The notes below the pieces were generated by a model. The model was not told the origin of the DNA and ran no database searches. It worked only from the letters and a program-made list of their open reading frames with translations. DNA of 64,000 nt from Actinernus sp. WN-2022 (lineage: Eukaryota; Cnidaria; Anthozoa; Actiniaria; Actinernidae). Numbering within the stretch: the stretch's first letter is position 1; each line of letters starts with the position of its first letter. The DNA is taken from NCBI GenBank assembly GCA_030867875.1, contig JAOWCC010001589.1, positions 83,289,537 to 83,353,536 on the forward strand, read 5' to 3'. A program made the translations under genes and the position numbers. Below are positions 1-10,700 of the stretch, one piece after another.

Positions 1-770
<770 letters not shown>

Positions 771-1051
771 CTGATGTATGCCGAGTAGGAAGAGTTTGAA
801 ATGTAGTGTATAGTTTGTTAACGTACTGGGTTAATTCGTGATCGTATATCATGGAAGCAGAACCGAAAAAACACCCTCCACCGCCTGCAAGCAGGCTAGC
901 CAATCAGTGGCCGAATCCCACCACCAGCCTGTACCAGGGAACGAGGTTGCCACGGACGACAACTAACACGTCACGTTATCGCTTTTAGCCAATGAGCGCG
1001 CGCTAAATTCGATGTTCTTAAAACTAGCCTACGTTCTCGGGCTTATATACC

Positions 1052-1460
1052 TTATTGAGATTTATTTTCGCGGGAACTTAATTTCGCGATTTGGTAGAAA
1101 AATCGTATTAAAAGGAACTAAATTTCGCGCTATTTTTTGCTTACGACAAGGAACAAAGCAATAATAAACAAATATAAACAGCATGTTGTTGCCAATTACA
1201 AGAAGCCAGATATAAATGGTGTGTTTGACGACTGCACCAATGATGTGTTGCAGGAACTGCAGCAAGAGGACAGTGATTCTGAGGAAGAGAGCGTGAACGG
1301 AAGCTTAAATGCAGGACGAGGACAAAGGACACATAATCGTGAACTAATGTTAAAGTTAATAAAAGGGTTTTATAGCAGGGTATCAAATTTCGCGTGGTTA
1401 ATGTTCGCGAAAACCTTTCTTCGCGGGTCTTTAATTTCGCGATTTTTTGTAATCGCAATT
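1052..1460. repeat. Dispersed repeat with TTCGCG-rich ends
   Basis: Short related blocks rich in AATTTCGCG flank this segment (about 1065-1130 and 1380-1445). Between them is a plus-strand open stretch (1137-1472) with an acidic patch (QQEDSDSEEES). I do not recognise it as a known protein. It could be a fragment of a transposon-encoded ORF or an exon. Confidence 0.4.
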
Positions 1461-1564
1461 ATCAGCCGATAGTTCCTCGGGGACACACTCTATTTGTATA
1501 ATAGTGACCGCTGAACCCGGAAGAGAATTTAAGAACATCAAATTTCCACGGGCAACCATTTAGT

Positions 1565-1742
1565 AAATAAACCCATTCTGGAGGCTGGTATATTGGCGGA
1601 TAATGTCCTTGGCCAGGAGTCCATGATAGATGGTCCGAAAAAAGAACAGTTGCCCGAGAAGCGAAGCTTTGTGATATTTTGAGGACCATTTCTCAGCCAA
1701 GGACATTATCAACCGATATACCAGTAAGCCAGAATGATGGGG
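1565..1742. repeat. Imperfect inverted repeat
   Basis: The arms at about 1570-1610 and 1697-1741 are imperfect reverse complements (CCCATTCTGG...GATAATGTCCTTGGC against its complement), separated by about 85 bp. This is a MITE-like foldback with no coding content. Confidence 0.6.
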
Positions 1743-2224
1743 TTTATATATTGTATAATTATCCGATAAATATTCTACACCGAAAATCAAACACCTCGCG
1801 GCGCGCGGGAAAACCCAATAGCCTCTTAATGGCATCTTGAAGCCTGATATGATGATTTGCAGAACTCGAAAGCATGGCAGTCTTTCAGATTTATATATCA
1901 ACCGATGAACTATGAAGTTTTCAAAACCCCAAAACGCTGAGATCAAGTATTGATTAGCGAAGGGAATCAGGTTTTATTCGTTTTTCGGCTTTTTAAAGTA
2001 CAATTTGCATCCATGAAACCACGATTGGAAGGAAATGGAAAAGTTTGGGGAACTACTACTTTGGCCATGAAAAGTAGAGTTCTTGGAATTGCCATTATGT
2101 GGAACTGAGAAACGACATGTGGTAATTGAACTGAGAGTTAAGAATCTCAATTAACACAGCGACAGACGAAGGCATGCAAACGACTCAAGTTGTTGTTGAA
2201 TTTGTGGGTTGTATGAATCGACGG

Positions 2225-2790
2225 CGGAGGTGTAACGTTATTTCCCCGGGGTTGGTACTTCCTTATATGTACTATACGGGTATGTATCGCGGGACAGGGT
2301 ATGGTTTTTCAGCTGCCGAGGTCTGGGATAGGGTATCTTTTTACGGTTTTGGTCTGGGATAGGGTATGGATTTTGATATACTTGTCGTTGACGCCCGATG
2401 CTTAGTGCTCTATCGACCACACTACAGCTTAAAATACCATATTAAAACAAAACAACGGCTTTTGTAGTGTAATTTTAATTAAAAACTGCATGTTCGGTAT
2501 CTGGACTCTTTCATATCTAATGTCATGCTGTGTAAACATCGCAAGATCACGTTTGATCGATAATGCAAATGAGACGCAATGCGCGCGATTCACAAGAGCT
2601 ACGGCATCAACCAACTTTTGAGGAGACTACAAGCGTTAAAACGCTGGGATAGGGTATATATTTTTTTATTCAAGTCTGGGATAGGGTATAGATTTTTGCT
2701 TCAAGTCTGGGATAGGGTATGGTAAACGGCATTTTTAGGTCTGGGATAGGGTCAGGGTTTTCAAGTCTCGCGGCACACCCCTACCCAAAA
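2225..2790. repeat. Dispersed repeat with GTCTGGGATAGGGTA modules
   Basis: The phrase GTCTGGGATAGGGTA recurs at least five times (about 2320-2370 and 2640-2760), spaced by variable T-rich sequence. It looks like a composite interspersed repeat. No coding content is recognised. Confidence 0.6.
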
Positions 2791-2869
2791 ACCTTCTGAG
2801 TACCCCCTCCCTTTTCTCCTTTTCTTCAAGCTGAACATTGGACAGATTGAGATAGTCAAGTCAAGCCAA

Positions 2870-3770
2870 ATCAAAACTTTATTTAGACACGGTGATCTAT
2901 CAGGTTAACTATACAAAAATACTAAAAGATATAAAATACCACAATTTAAAAAAAATATTCTAGCGCTAATTATAATGCCTAAAACTACTGATATGTACAT
3001 GTATGAAATATACAATATAATAAAACGAAAAATCCCTGTTTTACAAAGATGCCGTGTTTGTTGTGAAATTGAAACCTCGTATTTGAGCTTTGAAATTTAT
3101 CAGCGATGGCGCTTGCCTTATTTGCACAGGTAAGTTATTCCACAAAGCCGCTCTTCTGTAACTAAAGCTCTTTTTGCCATAGTTAGTATGAGGCAGTGGA
3201 AGTATCAGCTTATTTTCCGAATTCCTTAGGTTATACTTTGAGTTGTTATTCCAATGGAATTTTGTTGTAAGGTAATCCGGAGTTTCATTGTGCAATGTTT
3301 TATAAACCATAATTGATTTAGCAATTTCCCGCTGATGGCTTAACCTTTCCCAATTGAGGGTTTGGAAAAGTTCGTCCGCGTGGCTATTATAAGTGGCAAA
3401 GGTTATGATACGCGCAACGCGATTTTGGAGTTTTTGAAGTTTTTCGAATTTCCCCAGACAACATTGCAATAATCGAAGTGAGGTTGGATCAGGCCTTGAA
3501 ATACAGTAGTAGTGTTTCACGTCTAATACCTGAAGCAATTTACTGATCTGCCTTCAGATTTATAGCTGATTTATTGGTTTTACGGCCTGTTAGTTCATTG
3601 ATTGTTTGCCAAGTCTTGCGTGGATTTCCGTTATAGTTGTTGAAAGCAGTATTATAATGGTGTCTTTTAGCCCTCTTTCTTCATTTACATAATTACGAAA
3701 TGTTTTGTAAGCGCTTTCGTTTTACAAGGTTAGGATTAAGTAGGGAATCGTGAAAGTATTGCTTACTCGT
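2870..3770 (-). mobile_element. Non-LTR retrotransposon remnant (RT C-terminus)
   Basis: On the minus strand, 3041-3538 encodes the C-terminal portion typical of CR1/Jockey-type reverse transcriptases (LQNRVARIITF near the start of the segment; then IMVYKTLHNETPDYL and AALWNNLPVQIRQ). Upstream, about 3560-3760 matches the linker between endonuclease and RT (NGNPRKTWQTINELTGRK). The catalytic RT core between them is missing, so this copy has an internal deletion near 3538. The 3' UTR (TTTATTTAGACACGGT) resembles that of the LINE at 53.4-55.1 kb, so they are probably the same family. Confidence 0.8.
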
Positions 3771-3937
3771 TGAGTTGTGAGAATTTTCGTCCATTTTGTA
3801 AAACGTAAAACGAATCATGGAGTGTCCATTTCTTAAAAGAAAAGAAATTAAAACCCAGAGACCTTACCAATTACAATGTATGTTTTTATTTTCTATGTAC
3901 AAGAAAGCTGTACGATAATTGTATCTACAACAATGCA

Positions 3938-4330
3938 CTTGTCACCGGGAAAATGTGGGGACTTTGCTAATTCCCTTATATTCCCCCACATGTGGGACAC
4001 TTTCTTTCAGTAAAGTTCACAGTACTAGTGGGGCAAAAAAAAGTATAAGAATATTTGTTGGCTGCTCCTTTCATTAGTTAGTTTGACAGATGGCCTATTT
4101 TATGCACATACCTCACAGGCTTAATGCACATAACCTTTTCAACACCTTCAAAGGGAGCCATCTTTGATTCAAAGCACGACTCGTTCCATCAATTTGCGAT
4201 GTGCCTCATACCGCTCATATACATACAGCTAGCCCAGCATTAAAATATTTCTATGAAAAATACTGCAAGCGAAGTCCCCACATTTTCCCCCACCCCAAGG
4301 GCACAGATTTGTTGTCCGTACAAAGTCCCA
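3938..4330. repeat. Foldback/MITE-like element
   Basis: GGGAAAATGTGGGGACTTTG near 3956 is mirrored near 4270-4290 (AAGTCCCCACATTTTCCCCC), giving terminal inverted arms around about 300 bp of AT-rich sequence. The bases between 3770 and 4658 otherwise show no gene. Confidence 0.5.
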
Positions 4331-4658
4331 GTTCCCCTCACCTACAGCCCGGGAACCGATGACAAGTGCATAAAATTATGTTTCTTTGTACGTATTTTGG
4401 TCCAACATGCATTTGAAGACCTTTTTATGGAACAGGATCAAACTTATACAATATCATTTCTTGAATTTATAACCTATGTGGCTACTTACAAGTGACTAAA
4501 ACTTGTGTAAAATATATAATAACAAGTACTGAATGGCACTGAAATTTGTATCTGAAAGCTGACCTTTTTTCTTTCAAGTATCATTTATATAAAAATAAGC
4601 ATATAAAAATATCATCAAGCAAGAGTTGGATATTTTTTGGGATATTCCACTTTCAAAA

Positions 4659-6531
4659 TCAAGTCTTTTTCACAAATGTCTCCAGATTCTCCAAGTCCTG
4701 CCCTCTCATCTTCTCAATCTCACTCATCATAAACTGCAGAGGTAAACCTGGTCGCTCATAGACTAATCTGGCCAACAGAATCTACAAAAAAAGATATTGA
4801 GTAGTTTTCAACCTGTGCATTTGGTGGGTAACCACATATTAATTAACACGCAAACAGGTACAAGTCTGAAGAACCCACAAAATATCTACAATGTAGAGCC
4901 ATCTTCTCACTTCATGTGGAAGACACCTCCCTCCACCTCATTCACTTTTAATTTGTTTATATTTCCCCCCATAAATTAAAGCAAGGTTAAGTGTAACACA
5001 TTCTGTTTTATTTCATTTAGTTGCTCTTATATTCAAAAGATACAAAATTATTAATTATAAAAAATAATAGAGGATATTATAGGTATATTTATTATTTTGT
5101 CACTACAAACATTATGACACAATAATAAGATTCCAGGTATGCATAACAAAGTAAGAGAAAAAAAGATCAAGAATATTGGGATTGCAGGACAAGGACATTG
5201 TTAGCAAGCTAATATGATGCCCTGAAAAATATGTTATAACATTTGTGGATGGGCATTTACAATAACAGTTTGACTGAATTAGGACAAATGTAAGAAGTAT
5301 TATTATTATTATTATTTATATTACATATATATTATTTATATTTATATTTATTATATATATATATATTATTTGATACAGTCGTTGCCGTTAAGGTTGTCCA
5401 AGACATATGCACATATGGATTTATAACCTTTGTTCAGTTCGCACCTTTTACATAAAGAATGGTAATCAGCCGTGAACGCGCCCTTTGTATCTGGTAACAA
5501 AGAGCCACGGTAGTCAAATGGTAACGCTCTTGCTTACCAGTTCGAAGCCCCGAGTTCAAGCCTAAGTATCGGCATCGTGTCTTGTTTCTCACTCCGACGA
5601 TTTTTTTCATTTCTTTTTCCCCTTTTTTTTCTGACTGCATTCCCTTAAAATCTTATTGCAAACATGACTACAAGAACAGAGTTCTTTTTAACCTTTGAAA
5701 TGCTTAGGACACCTATCATCCACATATTTTTATTAAGGGATATTCGAACATTTCTTTTGCAAAAGCTTCGACTGCCGCAGGGAATGTAGTATTTTGATCA
5801 TCGACATCGTCCATGGCGAAGCTTCAAAAGTTTGTGATCATTTGTCAAACACTCGTAAACCTTATGCCGAGTACACAGCTTTAATTACATGTGAGTTCTC
5901 TTCCTTCACAAAGAAAAAAGTTTTGTCAAGTTATGCAAGCATTACTATGGTTTTCAAAGAGAATTCTGGACAATTTCTGGACTGCTGGGTATTTTCAAAA
6001 CTGTCTCCGTGTCTCGCGGCCGATGTTTTCGAATGAGGTCGCTCGCTCAGTCTGCCTAAGTTCAGAAAATCAGTACGAATCGAATGAAATTCACAACACT
6101 TGCTAAAATCGCTTCCTACTTCTAAACAAAGATCAGTAATACTTTGAATCAGTGGGTATCTAGTATTTTCAAAACTGTTTCTGGTATATACATGTAAGCC
6201 CGGCACAGTGTAAAAAAATAATGGGTTATTCAAACCCACAACCATCAACAGAATTGCTACACCGTTCTCAACGAAAATAGCATAATTTGGGCGTACTCAG
6301 TCAGTGCTGGTATAATTATCTACTTCGAAAGTCTGGGGAAAATTGAACTCGGGGCTTCGAACTGGAAAGCAAGTGCATTAACCATTAGACCACTGTGGCT
6401 CTTTGTTACCAAATACAAAGGGTGCGTTCATGGCTGATTACCGTTCTTTATCTAAAAGGTGCGGACTGAACAAAGGCTATAAATCCATATGTGCATATAT
6501 ATGTCTAGGACAACCTTAACGGCAACGACTG

Positions 6532-6565
<34 letters not shown>

Positions 6566-7632
6566 CACAAATGAAGTTGAAACGATTCAAAACGTTAACC
6601 ACCTATATTATATATATATTATTATTTGATTTCAGTTTGCAAGCCAGTCAAGGAATAATAAATATCACAATTACTGAGGGACAATTAGGTGGAGAATGCA
6701 TGTTATTGAAATTGATCAATATTCAATTTAGAGTCAGTTTGGTTTTATTTGAAATAGCGGTATTTCAAAATGGCAGGACGATTTCAGTTCTGTTCAGAAC
6801 AAGATGTTGCCAAAGTAAGGGAGGAAAGGGTCCCCTAAAATACCCAGAAACATAAGTCATGGAGTGCCAATGTTTATAATTCCTTGTGCAGATTGAAATA
6901 GGTGATCCCACATGGATTACGTTGAAGGTTATGATGAACACAGGTAAGTTTTGGATGAATAACTCATGGTTTTGAGAGTCCCACATGGAGGAAGGATGCC
7001 TTAGAGACTAACGGTGGGGCTTTGTACAGCCCATAGTTACTGGAGTGCAGGGCTACTCAAGCAAGTACCATCATCTGGTACTTAGTCCAGCCCAGAGCTG
7101 CAGAGGGGAACAAGGTTTATGTCTTTGAACCTCTCATGTGCAGCCTGCATTGTCTTCTAATTTTCACTGATTACGATGCAAGGAAAATTAGAAATATGCA
7201 TTGTTCTCGCAGGGAAATTTAGAAAATTCCCTGTTGAAGACAATGCATATTTCTAAATTTCCTTTGCATTTGTAACGAGTCGGGAAATTTAGTGGATACA
7301 ATTTCCTCGGGAGAACAATGAAAACCGAGGCGATCATGGTATTAAATGATTAAACACATACAGACTTTAGGCCAACCCTTGGCTTGAGTTCCTCTCACCT
7401 CTAACATCCTTAACACATGACGTTCCTCCAGGTATCTCCAGGCTCTGGCGTGGGGCTCTTGCATCGCAGGAAGATAAGTTTCGACAGGCTTCATAGCAGA
7501 TTTAAGCGCATCTATCATTCCCTTTCCAATTTCCTGGCATTCTTCTAAACTGTATATGCTACCCAATTGCAAATCTTCGTGTGAAACATTGCCATTGGAA
7601 AGTTGCTCATTTTCTTCGACTCTCTCCGCCAT
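4659..7632 (-). CDS. Small RIIa/DPY-30-like docking-domain protein
   Basis: Two coding exons on the minus strand: 7632-7399 (78 codons, donor GAG|GTGAGA) and 4781-4659 (41 codons with stop, acceptor TTTTTTTGTAG). Both junctions are phase 0 and the product is 118 residues. The N-terminal half is acidic and not recognised. Residues about 64-105 (RAWRYLEERHVLRMLE joined to ILLARLVYERPGLPLQFM) match the helix-turn-helix pattern of the RIIa/DPY-30-like dimerisation-docking fold, with the usual L..L...RP..P..F spacing. The motif is interrupted exactly by the intron, which supports the exon join. Proteins of this size and pattern, such as the EFCAB10 and TEX55 types, are often ciliary or sperm proteins that bind AKAP-like helices; that role is inference. 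The start ATG lies in an AAAATGGCGG context. The gene is head to head with AP4S1. The 2.6-kb intron contains a large foldback element. Confidence 0.65.
5373..6534. mobile_element. Foldback element with ~190-bp TIRs carrying a tRNA-like motif
   Basis: The arms 5373-5563 and 6345-6534 are long imperfect reverse complements, and both ends abut TA-dinucleotide tracts. Each arm carries a tRNA-like piece (GGTAGTCAAATGGTAACG as A-box-like, AGTTCGAAGCCCC as B-box-like). The internal ~780 bp has no recognisable transposase, so the element is non-autonomous. It lies in the intron of the docking-domain gene. Confidence 0.8.
7175..7270. repeat. Short inverted repeat
   Basis: GATGCAAGGAAAATTAGAA and its complement near 7250-7270 form arms of about 40 bp around a CAGGGAA/TTCCCTG centre. 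It lies about 130 bp past the donor of exon 1 of the minus-strand docking-domain gene. Confidence 0.6.
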
Positions 7633-7741
7633 TTTGTTTTACTCAGTCTCTCTCGGCGTATGAAGCGAGCATGCGCGATGCGCACTTTCATTTTGCCAGG
7701 AACGCCTGTGCAAAAGCAACCAACTGAGTACAACAAGGAAA
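7633..7741. promoter_or_regulatory. Compact bidirectional promoter
   Basis: Only 109 bp separate the start codons of two divergent genes. The interval contains GCATGCGCGATGCGCAC (7669-7685), which resembles overlapping NRF-1 sites. The minus-strand start codon sits in AAAATGGCGGAG, a YY1-like motif often found at translation starts. No TATA box is visible. The 5' UTRs must be very short or overlap the partner gene. Confidence 0.6.
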
Positions 7742-10700
7742 ATGTTAAAATTTTTACTTCTTGTGAACAAACAAGGACAAACAAGACTTTCCCAGTATTA
7801 CGAATATACGAAATTAGAAGACAGAGTTAGCTTGGAAGCTGAAATTGTCCGTAAATGTCTTACGAGAAGTGAAGATCAGGTAATGTACCGATCAATTCGA
7901 AACATCACCATCCCCCCCCCGGGCAACCCCCGGGCATTTGACTCATTTTCGTGCCCGGGGAGTAGGGAATTTGACATCGGTAGCTGTCCTTGGGGTGGGG
8001 AATTTGACACCGAATGGGAGGGGTGGTGGGGGATTTGAACAAGTTGTCTCGATTTCGAATTCATGTTCCGTTCTCGTCCTCGATCGAATCATGGAGGACA
8101 CTTTTATATTAGATACATTTAAAGGACAAAACTCCGCTTTTGTGAGTGAGTGGCTGAAGAAGAAGTGACTCCAAAAGCTGTGTGCTGTGTTTGAAGGTAT
8201 TAAAATGTAAATGTCAATTACTTTTGAATATTTATAAAAGGCTCGACATGTTAAACAAATACCTGGGATACAAGGTCAAGGGCCGGCTGACTGATATTGA
8301 ATGCTTTTAAGTTATTATGGAAGCTGATGTTTTATAGAGGTTGCCCCTCCCGTGACAACCACAGCTCGAACGTTGCTTTATTTAATACTGTGCTGTAGTC
8401 CATTTGAATTTTAATATATTTTATTCTCAGTCACGAGTCACACAAGAACTATAAGTTTTTCTACCCCTTTTTATATACGTCCTACTTCGAATTTCGTCGC
8501 TTGTTAAAAAAGTACATGCATGCAACGATGGGAAAACTTCAAGAACATATAAAGCATTGAAATCAACTCCATCCGAAATTGTTCACAAAGACATTTTAGT
8601 CGGCCCACAGGCTAACCATCCTCCCATTTTGTGTATTTGTCACTGATGTTTTAATAATCCATCATTTCTTAGCAAATTGTAAAATAAAATACCTTTTCAC
8701 TTGATTCTGCTGTGAATGTGTTGATTTAGCGCGCGCTCATAATACAGCTCGGGTTTCCTGTGGCTCAGGATTGTTTATATATAGCTCGGGCTTCCTGTGG
8801 CTCATCCTGCGAACCTGAGCCACAGGAAACCCGAGCTGTATTATGAGCGCGCGCTAAATCAACACATTCACAGCAGAATGAAGTGAAAAGGTACCCTGGT
8901 TCCAGAGCTTTTCTAGAGAGAACAGGAGCGGCGATCAGCGAGCTGCAAAGCAGCGAGAAGAGAAATAATAGATGATTAAAACATCAGTGACAAATACACA
9001 AAATGGGAGGATGGTTAGCCTGTGGTCGGCCCATTCACTCTCCCGTCAGTACTGCTATTTTCGAATGACCTTCGGAACTGTGAAAAAGTAATAACGTACT
9101 GACAACGTATCGTCGTATTAACCGAAACAACGTAGTGTAGACAATGGAATGCCTCCTTTGGACATTAAGTTTATTAAACGTAATAGTGAAGAGCAGTTTG
9201 CTCCAGGAACGTGTTTTTATATTTTTATATTTTAGATTAACAGGGCACAGCCTGGTTATTTTAGTAAGATACCTGGTTGTCATCAAGTAGCGCTGTTGTG
9301 CCTGATGGAGTGTTTTTTAACGATGCTGGCTGTGAGGACCCAGGGGATACAAACAATGGGTAACTAATGAGGTGAACCAACCCAGAACGAGATAAAAACT
9401 TACATCACGTGTTGTGAAACTAAAAATAGATTTTAAATAATTAGCATGGGACATGAGCATTCGTTCTCTTACCTCCTTTATTTGTTACTCCGCGGAGAAC
9501 TTCTCGCCAACTCCCCCAGATTCTACTGCATTATAGCTAAGTAGTCAGTAAGTTCGTACATGCGTGTACCGCAAGTGGGCAAGCCATGCTAGGAAACGGG
9601 TTAAAAAAAACATGTTGTACCGTACTTATAAACTTATGCCCAAAGCACTTTGAAAAAGATTTTGAGATACTACTAAAGTAGAAATTGTATAAAGTTCTGC
9701 AACGTTCGATTTACGCATCAGTCAATTGAACCCCGGGATTGAACTCCAACCACCAACCCCCGCGACTTCAGTAGTGGGGTTAACCGGGCCTGAGGCCGTG
9801 GCAAACCTCTTTAGCACCTCGCTTTCTTTGGATTGGCCAGGGAATTAACGCCTGGAGACAATCTACCGCTGATTTAACAGGGCACAGTTTTGAGCATAGA
9901 ACTGATTCCTTTAAATAGCGTGGAGTTTTACATTTTCAGAGCTCTGAATTAGTATATAGGTATATCTCGGCGAACTGTGTAGCGATCGTGCATTTAAATG
10001 TAAACCACTCTCCAGTGATCGTAGCAATCAACTCAGTTATCCCTGTATGGATTGCGAACTGCTCAAAACATTTCTCAGACATTCATTGATAACGGTATGC
10101 AATTTTAATGTGTTTTTTTTAACAGGAACCTAGTGTTTTTTGGCCGGGGATATGATTGCTATGTTGTTGCTATTTAACAAAAAGGTTTTGTAATCTTGGC
10201 AAACGTTTGTTGAGTACGTATTGGTCGGCTAGGTTTCATGTAAGTAAAATAAAACCTATATTGAACCAGCAGTTTGTCTCTATCCTTTTTAGAACTTTGT
10301 TTCAACAAGGAACATCGCAAAATAAAGGCTGTGTTACAACTGTCTATTTAAAAAAAAATGCGATGTAAACCACTATGTCCCGGGGGTAGGGGCATTTGAT
10401 CGCCTAATACGACGATGGGGTGGGGAATTTGAACAACATTTTTGGCCCGGGGGACGGAAATTTGAACAAACCAAACTCCAAAAAATCAAATGCCCGGGGG
10501 TTGCCCGGGGGGGGGATGGTGATCTTTCGAATTGATCGGTACATAAATAAAGTTGATCGTGAAGGAAAATGTGTAAACGATACATGTACATGTACATCTA
10601 ACATGTAACACTTGTTTGTTCCTCATAGTGTTCTTTCATGGAGTATCAGAACTTTAAGGTTGTGTACAGGAGATATGCGTCACTGTATTTCATTGTTGGT

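Noticed and set aside
6571..6952. Possible plus-strand exon 6899-6952 with AG and GTAAGT borders
   Set aside because: Splice-like borders exist, but the short peptide is unrecognised and no neighbouring exon could be linked.
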